From NCBI RefSeq assembly GCF_022370755.2, contig NZ_CP092364.2, positions 6,076,001-6,140,000 on the forward strand: a stretch of 64,000 nucleotides of DNA. The letters run 5' to 3'. This DNA comes from Mycolicibacterium goodii. Its GTDB lineage: Bacteria > Actinomycetota > Actinomycetes > Mycobacteriales > Mycobacteriaceae. Of the stretch, positions 34,702 through 46,000 are shown one piece after another. How positions within the stretch are numbered: the stretch's first letter is position 1; each line of letters begins with the position of its first letter. Position numbers and translations under genes: made by a program. The notes below the pieces were generated by a model. It made no database searches and was not told the origin of the DNA. It saw only the letters and a list, made by a program, of their open reading frames with translations.

Positions 34702-36055
34702 GGACGTCACCCTCTTCTGTGGTGAGCGATACGAATATCAGTGCAGGAACCCGCTTTTCGACCGTCCGGACCTCCGCATGCAACTGTCGTGCGATCGGTG
34801 GATGGTTCGCGAGGAGATCGGCCGGATCGGTCGCGAGATCGATGTGAACGGTGTCGCCGACACCGGGCAGCCCGCCGAATTGCGCGATGACCAGGCCCGC
34901 GAGGGTCTCGTAATCGCCCTCGGGCAGATCGTGTCCGACGGTGCGGCCGACTTCGTCGAGAGCGACGTCGCCGCGGATGAGCCAGCCGTCGTCGACGGGA
35001 ACGATCTCGGTCAGATCGGGGTCGTGCTCGTCGGCGATCTCGCCGACGAGTTCTTCTGCCAGATCCTCGATGGTCAGGACGCCCGCGAAACTGCCGTACT
35101 CGTCGATGACGAGCGCCATCTCGTCACCGGCTTCGGTGAGTTTGCGCAGTGTGTCGGGCAGCGGCAGGGTGGTCGGCACGATCACCGCCGGTCGGCAGGC
35201 TGTCGCGGCGGTCTGCGTGGAAGCGTCCGGTGCGAGCAGGTCGTGCAGGTGCACCACACCGACCAGGTCGTCGGGGGTCGCGCCGACGACGGGATAACGA
35301 GTGTGGCCTGCGGCCATCCGGTTCAGCACCGCCGGTGCCGGTTCGTCGGCGTGCACGACGTCGACGCGGCTGCGCGGAATCATCGCGTGCTCGGTGGTGC
35401 GGGTGGGGAAATCCAGGATCCGATCCAACAGGGTGGACAGGTCTTGCGGCAGTTCGCCGGCCTCACGTGAATCGGCCACGATGTGTTCGAGGTCACGCGG
35501 CGTGGCGGAGTGCTCGACATCGTGCACCGGTTCGATGCGTAGTGCGCGCAGCAGCAGGTTGGACGACGCGTCGAACAGTTTGATCAACCACCCGAACACT
35601 GCCAGGTAGACATTGGTCGACAGCGCCAGTCGTCGCGCCACCGGCTCGGGCCGGGCGATGGCCAGGTTCTTCGGGAACAGTTCACCGAAGACCATCTGCA
35701 CAACAGTGGAGAAGGCGACCGCGAGCACCGCGCCGATGGCGATGCCGATCCCGGTGGGCACACCTGCGCCGCCGAGCAGCTCGCCCAGCCCGCGCCCGAT
35801 CAACGGCTCCGCCACGTACCCCACCAGAAGTCCCGTGACGGTGATCCCGAGTTGTGCGCCCGAAAGCATGAACGACGTCCGCCGTGTCACCGCAAGGGCC
35901 CGGGAGGCGCCCTGGTCGCCGGACTCCGCGGCCGCTTTGAGGCGCGAGCGGTCCGCCGCCATGAAGGCGAATTCCTGTGCGACGAAATAGCCGGTCAGCG
36001 CCGTTATTGCCAGCACCACTGCGACGCCGAGTCCGATTCCGAGGCCGGTCAGCAC
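34694..36055 (-). CDS. DUF21/CBS/CorC-type transporter (Rv1842c-like)
   Basis: A 453-aa protein of the CorC/CNNM type: DUF21 membrane core (GYFVAQEFAFMAADRSRLKA, VFGELFPKNLAIARPE), two CBS domains (around 205-330, with MIPRSRVDVVHADEP and ALVIDEYGSFAGVLTIEDL) and the C-terminal CorC_HlyC domain (GWLIRGDVALDEVGR, GDYETLAGLV). Likely divalent-cation (Mg2+) transport. GTG at 36055 with AAGG 7 bp upstream. First gene of the pair; the second begins within its last codons. Confidence 0.88.
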   Translation of the reverse strand: MLTGLGIGLGVAVVLAITALTGYFVAQEFAFMAADRSRLKAAAESGDQGASRALAVTRRTSFMLSGAQLGITVTGLLVGYVAEPLIGRGLGELLGGAGVPTGIGIAIGAVLAVAFSTVVQMVFGELFPKNLAIARPEPVARRLALSTNVYLAVFGWLIKLFDASSNLLLRALRIEPVHDVEHSATPRDLEHIVADSREAGELPQDLSTLLDRILDFPTRTTEHAMIPRSRVDVVHADEPAPAVLNRMAAGHTRYPVVGATPDDLVGVVHLHDLLAPDASTQTAATACRPAVIVPTTLPLPDTLRKLTEAGDEMALVIDEYGSFAGVLTIEDLAEELVGEIADEHDPDLTEIVPVDDGWLIRGDVALDEVGRTVGHDLPEGDYETLAGLVIAQFGGLPGVGDTVHIDLATDPADLLANHPPIARQLHAEVRTVEKRVPALIFVSLTTEEGDVHE

Positions 36056-36278
36056 GTCAATGCCTTGGTTTCACCCCGGGCGGCCGGATCACAGTGGTGC
36101 GAGGGACTTCGAGGTTTGCGCTTGGCGCGTCGCATGGCTCTCTCTGGGTAGTGGACAGAATCGGCTCTCAAGAAAAAGACGAGCCAGATTGCTGTGAAGT
36201 TCCCGAGAACCCGACAGTGATGCATCACACGAGCAAACCCGGTCGCCGCCGTCGCCCATGACGCCGCGATGCGTCAAC

Positions 36279-36284
36279 TATCCT
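36279..36284 (+). promoter_or_regulatory. Leaderless -10 box of hrpA
   Basis: TATCCT (36279-36284) ends exactly 7 nt before the GTG of hrpA, the spacing seen in leaderless mycobacterial transcripts where the start codon is +1. No Shine-Dalgarno is present. No clear -35 is seen. The rest of the 236-bp gap to the divergent CBS gene holds nothing recognisable. Confidence 0.5.
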
Positions 36285-36291
36285 GGTCCCA

Positions 36292-39200
36292 GTGTCGGAA
36301 CGTCAGGAACTGCGTGAGCTGCGTGCGCGTCTCGACGGACTGACAATCCGCGACGCGGCGCGACTCGGTCGTCGGCTCAAAAATATCCGCGAAGGCGACC
36401 TCGGCAAGCATGCCGAGCAGCTCGCGCAGAAGATCGCCGAGGCAGAGGCGCTGGTACTCACGCGACAGGCCGCGGTGCCCGAGATCACCTACCCCGACCT
36501 GCCGGTCACTCAGCGCCGCGCCGACATCGCCAAGGCGATCACCGAGAACCAGGTCGTCGTCGTGGCCGGTGCCACGGGGTCGGGCAAGACCACGCAGCTG
36601 CCCAAGATCTGTCTCGAACTCGGCCGCGGGATCCGCGGCACCATCGGCCACACACAGCCGCGAAGGCTCGCGGCGCGCACCGTCGCACAGCGCATCGCCG
36701 ACGAACTCGGCACGCCGCTGGGCGGGGCCGTCGGCTACACCGTGCGGTTCACCGACCAGGCCAGCGATGCCACGCTCGTCAAACTCATGACCGACGGCAT
36801 CCTGCTCGCCGAGATCCAGCGTGACCGCAGGCTGCTGCGCTACGACACCCTGATCCTCGACGAGGCCCACGAACGCAGCCTCAACATCGACTTCCTGCTC
36901 GGTTATCTGCGCGAACTGCTGCCGCGCCGCCCTGATCTCAAGGTGATCGTCACGTCGGCGACCATCGAACCCGAGCGCTTTTCACGCCACTTCGATGACG
37001 CGCCGATCGTCGAGGTCTCGGGACGCACCTATCCCGTCGAGATCCGTTACCGGCCACTGGAAGTCCCCGTGCCGCCATCCGAGGATGAGGATCCTGACGA
37101 TCCCGACCACGAGATCGTGCGCACCGAGGTGCGCGATCCCACCGAGGCCATCGTCGACGCGGTCCGCGAACTCGAGGCCGAACCGCCCGGCGACGTACTG
37201 GTGTTCCTCTCCGGCGAGCGGGAGATCCGTGACACCGCAGAGGCTTTGAAGGATCTGCGGAACACCGAGGTGCTGCCGCTGTACGCACGGTTGCCCACCG
37301 CCGAGCAGCAGAAGGTGTTCCAGCCCAGCCACGCCGGCCGACGCGTCGTGCTGGCCACCAACGTCGCCGAGACGTCGCTGACCGTCCCGGGTATCCGCTA
37401 CGTCGTCGACCCCGGCACCGCCAGGATCTCGCGTTACAGCAGGCGCACCAAGGTGCAGCGGCTGCCCATCGAGCCCATCTCGCAGGCCTCCGCCGCGCAG
37501 CGGGCAGGCCGGTCCGGGCGTACCGCGCCGGGTGTGTGCATCCGCCTGTACTCGGAGGAGGACTTCGAATCCCGGCCCCGGTACACCGATCCGGAGATCC
37601 TGCGGACCAACCTCGCCGCGGTGATCCTGCAGATGAGCGCGCTGGGCCTCGGCGACATCGAGAACTTCCCGTTCCTCGACCCACCGGAGGCCCGCAGCAT
37701 CCGCGACGGCGTGCAGTTGCTGCAGGAGCTCGGTGCGTTCGACTCATCCGGTGCGCTCACCGAGACCGGACGGCGCCTCGCGCGCCTGCCGCTCGACCCG
37801 CGCATCGGCAGGATGATCCTTCAGGCCGACGCCGAAGGTTGCGTGCGTGAGGTCCTCGTGCTCGCGGCGGCGCTGTCCATCCCCGACCCGCGCGAACGTC
37901 CGTCGGACCGCGAGGAGGCAGCGCGGCAGAAGCATGCCCGCTTCGCCGACGAGCACTCCGACTTCATCTCCTACCTGAACCTGTGGAACTACCTGCGTGA
38001 GCAGCGCAACGAGTTGTCCGGCAACGCCTTCCGCCGGATGTGTCGCGATGAGTTCCTGCACTACCTGCGGATCCGGGAATGGCAGGACCTGGTGGGCCAG
38101 TTGCGCAGCATCGCCCGCGACATCGGGATCCGAGAGTCCGACGAGCCCGCCGATCCGGTCCGCATCCACGCCGCGCTCACCGCGGGCCTGCTGTCCCACG
38201 TCGGGCTGCGTGAAGGCGACTCCCGTGACTACACCGGTGCGCGCAACACGAAGTTCGTGCTCGCGCCGGGTTCGGTGCTCACGAAGAAGCCGCCACGATG
38301 GATCGTGGTGGCCGACCTCGTCGAGACCAGCAGGTTGTTCGGACGGATCGCGGCGCGGATCGAACCGGAGGCGGTGGAACGGGTCGCGGGGCACCTCGTG
38401 CAGCGCTCCTACAGTGAACCGCACTGGGATGCGCGCCGCGGCGCAGTGATGGCGTTCGAACGCGTGACGCTCTACGGCCTGCCGCTGGTCCCGCGCCGCC
38501 GGGTCGGCTACTCCCAGATCGATCCCGCGGTCAGCCGCGAGTTGTTCATCCGGCACGCCCTGGTCGAGGGCAACTGGCAGACCCGGCACCACTTCTTCCG
38601 CGACAACGCGCGCCTGCGCGAAGAGGTCGAGGAAATGGAGGAACGGGCCCGGCGCCGCGATCTGCTGGTCGGCGACGACGAGATCTTCGCGCTGTACGAC
38701 GCGCGCATCCCCGCAAACGTCGTATCGGCCCGTCACTTCGACGCGTGGTGGAAGAAGCAGCGCCACAAGACCCCCGACCTCCTCACCTTCACGCGTGACG
38801 ACCTGCTGCGCACCGACGACGCCGCCGATCACCCCGACACGTGGCGGGCCGGAGATCTGGAACTGCCCCTGAGCTACCGGTACGAACCCGGCGCCGCCGA
38901 CGACGGGGTGACCGTGCACGTGCCGGTCGGTGTGCTCGCGCGCCTCGGCGGGGAGAACTTCGCATGGCAGGTACCGGCCCTGCGTGAGGAGCTCGTCACC
39001 GCGCTCATCAAGTCGTTGCCGAAAGACCTGCGCCGCAACTTCGTCCCCGCACCGGACACGGCGCGGGCGATCCTGCCGCACATCGATCCGGGGGCTGGTT
39101 CGCTGCTCGACGCGGTGCAGCGCGAACTGCGCAGGCGCAGCGGCATCCTGGTGCCTGTCGACGCCTTCGACCTGGACAAGGTGCCGCCGCATCTGCGGGT

Positions 39201-40188
39201 CACGTTTGCGGTCGAGAACGCCGACGGGGCCGAGGTGGCCCGCGGCAAGGACATCGAGACGCTGCGTGAGCAACTGGCGGTGCCGGTCGCCCGAGCGGTG
39301 GCCGAGGCCGTCGACGACGGGTTGCAGCGCACGGGGCTGCGGGCCTGGCCCGAGGATCTCGACGAGCTTCCCCGCACTGTCGAAAACGTCAGCGGTGGGC
39401 ACACCGTGCGCGGGTATCCGGGCTTCGTCGACACCGGAAAGACCGTCGACATCCGGGTTTTCGCGAACCCGACCGAGCGGGACGCCGCGATGAGACCGGG
39501 GCTGCGGCGGCTGTTGCGGTTGAGCGTGCCGTCGCCGGTCAAGGCCATCGAGCGCGGCCTGAGCACCCGGACACGACTCGCGCTCAACGCGAACCCCGAC
39601 GGCAACCTCGCGCAGCTGCTGGAGGACTGCGCGGATGCCGCGGCCGACACCCTGCTACGCGAGAGCGTCTGGACCCGCGTCGGCTTCACCGCGCTGGCCG
39701 AGCAGGCGGCCAAGGAACTCGGCCCCATCACACAGGCCGCGGTGACCCGCGTCGAGAAGGTGCTGGCCGCCGCGCACGAGGTCGGCGTGGCCCTACCCGA
39801 CAAACCGCCTGCCGCTCAGGCCGACGCGGTCGAAGACATCCGTCTGCAACTGGATCGCTTGCTGCCCAAGGGTTTTGTCGCCGCGACCGGGATCGCCCGG
39901 CTCGCCGACCTGACGCGGTACGTGACCGCGATCGCGCGGCGACTCGAGCGGTTGCCGCACGCGATCAGCGCCGACCGGGAACGCATGACACGTGTGCACG
40001 CCGTGGAGGACGCCTACGACGATCTGGTCCAGGCCCTGTCGCCGGCACGCGCGGCAGCACCCGATGTCACCGCCATCGCCTGGCAGATCGAGGAACTGCG
40101 GGTGAGCCTGTGGGCACAGCAACTCGGCACGCCGCGCCCGGTGAGCGAGCAGCGCATCTACAAGGCCATCGACGCCGTCGCGCGTTAG
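36292..40188 (+). CDS. hrpA: ATP-dependent RNA helicase HrpA
   Basis: A 1298-aa DEAH-box helicase, the same length as E. coli HrpA (about 1300). Walker A GATGSGKTT is at 93-101, DEAH at 190-193, SAT motif TSATIEPERFS, motif VI QRAGRSGRTAPG; then HA2, OB and the long DUF3418 C-terminal domain specific to HrpA. HrpA resolves stalled ribosomes or mRNA structures in other bacteria. It is translated from GTG at 36292, probably leaderless. Its stop overlaps the convergent FAH gene by 4 bp. Confidence 0.95.
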   Translation: MSERQELRELRARLDGLTIRDAARLGRRLKNIREGDLGKHAEQLAQKIAEAEALVLTRQAAVPEITYPDLPVTQRRADIAKAITENQVVVVAGATGSGKTTQLPKICLELGRGIRGTIGHTQPRRLAARTVAQRIADELGTPLGGAVGYTVRFTDQASDATLVKLMTDGILLAEIQRDRRLLRYDTLILDEAHERSLNIDFLLGYLRELLPRRPDLKVIVTSATIEPERFSRHFDDAPIVEVSGRTYPVEIRYRPLEVPVPPSEDEDPDDPDHEIVRTEVRDPTEAIVDAVRELEAEPPGDVLVFLSGEREIRDTAEALKDLRNTEVLPLYARLPTAEQQKVFQPSHAGRRVVLATNVAETSLTVPGIRYVVDPGTARISRYSRRTKVQRLPIEPISQASAAQRAGRSGRTAPGVCIRLYSEEDFESRPRYTDPEILRTNLAAVILQMSALGLGDIENFPFLDPPEARSIRDGVQLLQELGAFDSSGALTETGRRLARLPLDPRIGRMILQADAEGCVREVLVLAAALSIPDPRERPSDREEAARQKHARFADEHSDFISYLNLWNYLREQRNELSGNAFRRMCRDEFLHYLRIREWQDLVGQLRSIARDIGIRESDEPADPVRIHAALTAGLLSHVGLREGDSRDYTGARNTKFVLAPGSVLTKKPPRWIVVADLVETSRLFGRIAARIEPEAVERVAGHLVQRSYSEPHWDARRGAVMAFERVTLYGLPLVPRRRVGYSQIDPAVSRELFIRHALVEGNWQTRHHFFRDNARLREEVEEMEERARRRDLLVGDDEIFALYDARIPANVVSARHFDAWWKKQRHKTPDLLTFTRDDLLRTDDAADHPDTWRAGDLELPLSYRYEPGAADDGVTVHVPVGVLARLGGENFAWQVPALREELVTALIKSLPKDLRRNFVPAPDTARAILPHIDPGAGSLLDAVQRELRRRSGILVPVDAFDLDKVPPHLRVTFAVENADGAEVARGKDIETLREQLAVPVARAVAEAVDDGLQRTGLRAWPEDLDELPRTVENVSGGHTVRGYPGFVDTGKTVDIRVFANPTERDAAMRPGLRRLLRLSVPSPVKAIERGLSTRTRLALNANPDGNLAQLLEDCADAAADTLLRESVWTRVGFTALAEQAAKELGPITQAAVTRVEKVLAAAHEVGVALPDKPPAAQADAVEDIRLQLDRLLPKGFVAATGIARLADLTRYVTAIARRLERLPHAISADRERMTRVHAVEDAYDDLVQALSPARAAAPDVTAIAWQIEELRVSLWAQQLGTPRPVSEQRIYKAIDAVAR

Positions 40189-41090
40189 CGGATCGTGTGT
40201 TCGACGCGACCGATGTCGTCGAGGATCAACGTCAGCGTGTCGCCGGGGCGCAACCAGTGTCCGGTCTCCATGCCGCTGCCGCCCGGCAGCGTCCCGGTGC
40301 CGAAGAGTTCACCCGGATAGAGCGGTTCGGAACGCGACGCGTGCGCCAGCACGTCACCGAGGCTGTGCTGCATGCCCGCGCTGTCCACCGTGCCGATGAT
40401 CTCGCCGTTGATGGCGACCGACCCCGTCAGGGCGTCGATGCGCGGCAGGATCTCGTCGGCCGTGACGGCGGTGTCCGACATCGAACTCGCGAAGTGCTTC
40501 GATTTCTGCGGGCCGAACCCACTGGTCATCTCGGCGCGTTGGACGTCGCGGGCGCTGAAGTCGTTGAGCACCACGAACGCCCCTATGGCAGCGGTCGCCT
40601 CGGCGGGTGTGGCGTCGAACAGCGGCGCTGCCAGAACGAAGCCGATCTCGAGCTCGAAATCCAGCGCGTGCGAATAGTCCGGAACCGGCACGGGTGTACC
40701 GGTCGGCACGAACGTCTGCGCGTTCGACATGTAGTAGATCGGCTGCCGATAGAACAGCGGCTTCGGTTTGAACTGTGGCACCGGGCGTCCGGTGAACCGC
40801 TCGAACGTCGACGTGATGCGGTACAGCCCGGGATGGAAGCGCCGGATCAGACCGCGCGCGGCGTCGATGTTGTGCTGCTCGTAGAGCATGAAGTCGCGGA
40901 ACGACACCGGCTGGAACGGCAGCAGATGCGGGCTGCCCCGCAGTTGACGATCGGCCGCCGCGGCCAGCCAGTCGGCGTCGAACACGCGTCCGCCGAGTGG
41001 TGTGACATCGTCATGGGGGACCCAGTTCCCCTCAGCGTCAAGGGATTCCACACGCAGGCCGGCTGCAGTGCGGACACGGCGTAGTTTCAC
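40185..41090 (-). CDS. Fumarylacetoacetate-hydrolase family protein
   Basis: A 301-aa FAH-family enzyme. The metal site is in DFELEIGFVLA (Glu-x-Glu), with VVLNDFSARDVQRAEM and GPQKSKHFASSM typical of the fold, and a C-terminal FGTGTLPGGSGMETGHWLRP. Such enzymes hydrolyse or decarboxylate acylpyruvates and related ring-cleavage products. GTG at 41090 overlaps the stop of the upstream hydrolase by 4 bp, so the pair may process the same compound. The long open frame running upstream of 41090 is not coding. Confidence 0.88.
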   Translation of the reverse strand: MKLRRVRTAAGLRVESLDAEGNWVPHDDVTPLGGRVFDADWLAAAADRQLRGSPHLLPFQPVSFRDFMLYEQHNIDAARGLIRRFHPGLYRITSTFERFTGRPVPQFKPKPLFYRQPIYYMSNAQTFVPTGTPVPVPDYSHALDFELEIGFVLAAPLFDATPAEATAAIGAFVVLNDFSARDVQRAEMTSGFGPQKSKHFASSMSDTAVTADEILPRIDALTGSVAINGEIIGTVDSAGMQHSLGDVLAHASRSEPLYPGELFGTGTLPGGSGMETGHWLRPGDTLTLILDDIGRVEHTIR

Positions 41091-41929
41091 GTGGCCTTTC
41101 GCGGTAAACGACGCAGGAAGTTCAACAGATACCCGGCCACCGTATCGGGCTGTTCGAGCCACGGCCAGTGACCCGCACCGGCGACGGCGTGGATCTCGCA
41201 GTGCGCGAAGATCCGCCGATACTCCTCGGTCTGCGTGAACGGCACATAGCGGTCCTCGGTCCCCCACATGATCAGGACGTTGCGGTCGAACCCCGCGAGT
41301 CGTTCCACGTAGGGGGCAACGGCATCCGGCCCGGTTGTGCGGTACAGCCTGAGGACGGCAGACGGAGTGCCCGGGGCCAGCATGTGCGCGGCGATGCGGT
41401 CGACCGCGTCGCCGGGCAGTCCCGGGTCGTTGCGGGCCAGCGCCTGCCGTAGGACGGCCGGTGGCGTGATCCGCCACAGGGCCTCGGCCACCACCGGGAT
41501 GCGCCACAGCTTGGCCGCGAGGTGATCGATCACCACCGGTGCGTTGATCAGCGTGATGCTCGCGACGGAGTCGAGATGGTCGGCGGCCCACGCCAGCGCC
41601 CAAGGCCCGCCGAAGTCGTGGGCCACCAGATGCGCGTGTTCGACACCGAGCTGCTCGAGGATGCCGTTGAGATGCTGCGCGTACGCCGCGACCGTGTACG
41701 GCCACTGCGCCGGTTTGTCGGCCGCGCCGAAACCGGGCATCTCCGGCACGACAACCCGGCTGAACTGGGAGACCCGCCCCGGCAGTGGATCCCACGGGGC
41801 GCCGGCGTTGTTGCCGTGCACGAACACCACAGCTTCGCGACCGGCTTCGGACCCGTCCGGACCCGCCACCAGCACCGGTGACCGCACGCCGTCCACCGCG
41901 ACGGTTCGCGGTGCGGTGGGCGTACTCAT
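41087..41929 (-). CDS. Alpha/beta-hydrolase with Asp nucleophile (epoxide-hydrolase/dehalogenase type)
   Basis: A 280-aa alpha/beta-hydrolase: VFVHGNNAGAPWDPL, nucleophile elbow VAHDFGGPWAL in which Asp replaces Ser, acid Asp in MWGTEDRYVPF and base His in AGAGHWPWLEQP. An Asp nucleophile with a following aromatic marks epoxide hydrolases and haloalkane dehalogenases. ATG at 41929 follows TAAACT by 6 nt (leaderless). It is co-translated with the FAH-family gene. Confidence 0.86.
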   Translation of the reverse strand: MSTPTAPRTVAVDGVRSPVLVAGPDGSEAGREAVVFVHGNNAGAPWDPLPGRVSQFSRVVVPEMPGFGAADKPAQWPYTVAAYAQHLNGILEQLGVEHAHLVAHDFGGPWALAWAADHLDSVASITLINAPVVIDHLAAKLWRIPVVAEALWRITPPAVLRQALARNDPGLPGDAVDRIAAHMLAPGTPSAVLRLYRTTGPDAVAPYVERLAGFDRNVLIMWGTEDRYVPFTQTEEYRRIFAHCEIHAVAGAGHWPWLEQPDTVAGYLLNFLRRLPRKAT

Positions 41930-41938
41930 AGCGGGAGT

Positions 41939-42256
41939 TTACGGTCGCGGAAGCGCGACGGAGGGTTTTCCGCCGATCAGCTTGCACCCGTCGCGACGCG
42001 TGGTGCCCGGTCGATGGTTGCCTGATCCAAAACCGCTCGGTCCAAGATCAATTCGGCCCAGGATGCGGTCAGCCAGGGCCTGTAGCCCGCGCGAAACGCC
42101 GAGGCCACCCATGCCCTCGGGAAAGTGCACCCAGGACAGTCCGGCGTCGTAACAGGCCGCGAGGAACTCCGGTATCGGAACGCTTTCGGGGCCGTGCTCG
42201 GAGACGACCTGCCGGGCCCGTCCGGCCACCAGCTCGGCATCGGACACGCTGCTCAT
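41939..42256 (-). pseudogene. Truncated acyl-CoA dehydrogenase (N-terminal fragment)
   Basis: About 70 codons from ATG 42256 read as an acyl-CoA dehydrogenase N-terminus: LVAGRARQVVSEHG, EFLAACYDAGLSWVHFPEGM, GGLGVSRGLQALADRILGR. After that the frame continues into unrelated sequence and stops, with no FAD- or CoA-binding middle domain or catalytic Glu. A full-length gene would need about 280 more residues, so this is a deletion remnant. It could still be translated as a 105-aa peptide. Confidence 0.6.
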
Positions 42257-42312
42257 CAGGTCACCACAAATAACGCCGCGTGACACGCACCACACCGGTA
42301 GGGTCTGCGGGC

Positions 42313-44591
<2,279 letters not shown>

Positions 44592-44713
44592 CTAACAACG
44601 CGTCGACCGGTCACCTCCGGGCCACGCCTTGCGTAACCCCTCCGTTATCAAGGCGATTCGGTTCTGCGATTCCGTGCCAGGCGGACAGGTTCGTCTTGGG
44701 ATCGCTGAGTCAG

Positions 44714-44746
44714 AAACTGCCCGCCGCCTCATGTGGCGGCGGGCAG
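44714..44746 (-). terminator. Intrinsic terminator after the haemophore-like gene
   Basis: CTGCCCGCCGCC (44717-44728) and GGCGGCGGGCAG (44735-44746) are perfect 12-bp complements around TCATGT. Read on the minus strand the stem is followed by TTTCT. It lies 12 bp past the haemophore-like stop. Confidence 0.8.
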
Positions 44747-44758
44747 TCCGGGGAGAAA

Positions 44759-45157
44759 TCAGCCGGCCATGAACTGGTCATAGGCGGCCGAGAGCTCCGG
44801 CGACAACGCCGTGACGTTGCATGCGCGCTGCGCGTCGCCGATCGGCGCCAGGATGCCGCGCAGGTCGTAGTACTCCTGCGGGTTGGCGGTGAAGTACCCG
44901 CGCAACGTCGCAGCGGCCTGATCGCGCGGCTGGGTCATGGCAGCGGTGACGGCCTGATTCGCACCCGGGTGGGTGTCGAGGTACGACTTGGCAGCGCCCG
45001 TCGCCGAGCTGACCGTGTTGGCCAGGCCGCTCGCGCTGCAGTCCGGCGCGGCCGAGGCCGTCGGAGCCGCGATGACCGCCGCAGCGACGCCCCCGAGCAG
45101 ACCGGAAGCGCAGATGCCGGCAATTCCGCGGCGTGCAGTGATTCCAGTGAATTTCAT
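44759..45157 (-). CDS. Secreted haemophore-like haem-binding protein (Rv0203-type)
   Basis: A 132-aa secreted protein: signal peptide about 1-38 (GICASGLLGGVAAAVIAAPT, ending ASAAP), then a helical domain with DCSASGLANTVSSATGAAKS, FTANPQEYYDLRGILAPI and a second Cys (RACNVTA) likely disulfide-bonded. This pattern is the mycobacterial haemophore-related family, named for Rv0203 haem transfer; many members have not been shown to bind haem. ATG at 45157 has GAAGGA upstream. A strong terminator follows. Confidence 0.82.
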   Translation of the reverse strand: MKFTGITARRGIAGICASGLLGGVAAAVIAAPTASAAPDCSASGLANTVSSATGAAKSYLDTHPGANQAVTAAMTQPRDQAAATLRGYFTANPQEYYDLRGILAPIGDAQRACNVTALSPELSAAYDQFMAG

Positions 45158-45171
45158 GATCATTCCTTCGT

Positions 45172-45190
45172 GTCGCGATGGGTCGCGATG
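45172..45190. repeat. Tandem 9-mer in the haemophore 5' region
   Basis: GTCGCGATG occurs twice with one base between (45172-45180 and 45182-45190), that is a 10-bp period, 15 bp before the haemophore-like start. It lies in a 280-bp gap to the DUF4383 gene whose far half (about 45290-45430) is AT-rich and carries several TGATC words. Possibly regulatory; no known motif matches. Confidence 0.5.
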
Positions 45191-45437
45191 TCGATCGCTG
45201 TTTTCCCCGCCCGAATCGAAAGTAACCACGTTTGCCGCGAGCAAAACCTCACTGCACCGAGGGCCAGCGGCGTTTGCGGAAGTGTTACAGCAGATGAGCG
45301 TGAATTACGCCTCAATTCGCGCGGTATTTCCGCTGAGGGCGAGACGATTCTCAGAGTCGGTCGGATGCTCTTAAATGATCGTGATCTGCGCAGTGATCAA
45401 ATCGTTATCTGCGGCCGCGGTCAGCTAAGGCGTGCCG

Positions 45438-45875
45438 TCAACTCTTGCGGCTTAGCTCGCCGAGCGAGTTCCGGAGGCCGCCGTCCCGTCGGATCTGCAC
45501 CGCGGCGATCGAGAACATCATCGCTGCGGTAACCAGGTGCACGATCGCGTCGGTGATGTTGTTGGGAAAGGCAAAGACGTAGGCGACCTGGTTCGAGAAG
45601 AATGCCCAGATGCCCGGTAGTGCGCCCGCGACCCCGGCCAGCAACAGGTACAGGACCGACCACGACTTCCACAGGCACAGCACCAGGCCGGGGCCGAACA
45701 GCCCCAGCCCCGCCAGCGAATGCCAACCGTTGAAATCCATGCCCAGAATCTGTGCCGTTGGCGCATCAGGGCCGATGGCGAAACTGGGTTCGATGAAAAG
45801 GCCGATGATCGCCTGAATCACGTGGAACAGCGAGATGGTCAGCAGCCCCCACTGCGCGAAGCTCCACTGCCTCAT
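45438..45875 (-). CDS. DUF4383 membrane protein
   Basis: A 145-aa protein with four membrane segments and the DUF4383 pattern (LLTISLFHVIQAIIGLFI, FNGWHSLAGLGLFGPGLVL, NNITDAIVHLVTAAMMF). The family is widespread in actinobacteria without known function. ATG at 45875 lies 8 nt from TAGCGT of a near-consensus promoter that contains a perfect dyad, so expression is probably controlled by a repressor encoded elsewhere. Confidence 0.84.
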   Translation of the reverse strand: MRQWSFAQWGLLTISLFHVIQAIIGLFIEPSFAIGPDAPTAQILGMDFNGWHSLAGLGLFGPGLVLCLWKSWSVLYLLLAGVAGALPGIWAFFSNQVAYVFAFPNNITDAIVHLVTAAMMFSIAAVQIRRDGGLRNSLGELSRKS

Positions 45876-45883
45876 AGTGGCGG

Positions 45884-45912
45884 ACGCTACGACTACTACA
45901 GCGTGTAGTCAA
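45884..45912 (-). promoter_or_regulatory. Promoter of the DUF4383 gene with internal dyad operator
   Basis: On the minus strand TTGACT (45907-45912), a 17-nt spacer and TAGCGT (45884-45889) make a near-consensus sigma-A promoter 8 nt from the ATG. The perfect dyad ACTACAGCGTGTAGT (45895-45909; arms ACTACA/TGTAGT) overlaps the -35 and fills the spacer. TACA/TGTA dyads are typical of BlaI/CopY-type repressors; the actual regulator is not in this window as far as I can tell. Confidence 0.65.
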
Positions 45913-46000
45913 TGGGTTCTGTGGTCTGGGTTCGGGTCGTCGTCGGCCGTTGCCGGCATCCCGTGGAATACGGGGCCGTCCGTCGTGAGTTGCGCACCAT

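Noticed and set aside
37744..39402. A 552-codon minus-strand frame inside hrpA
   Set aside because: Antisense shadow of HrpA; no domain or start signal.
41091..41987. Upstream extension of the FAH-family gene to a 600-aa protein
   Set aside because: The extra part lies over the hydrolase gene in a shadow frame; FAH starts at the GTG at 41090 that overlaps the hydrolase stop.
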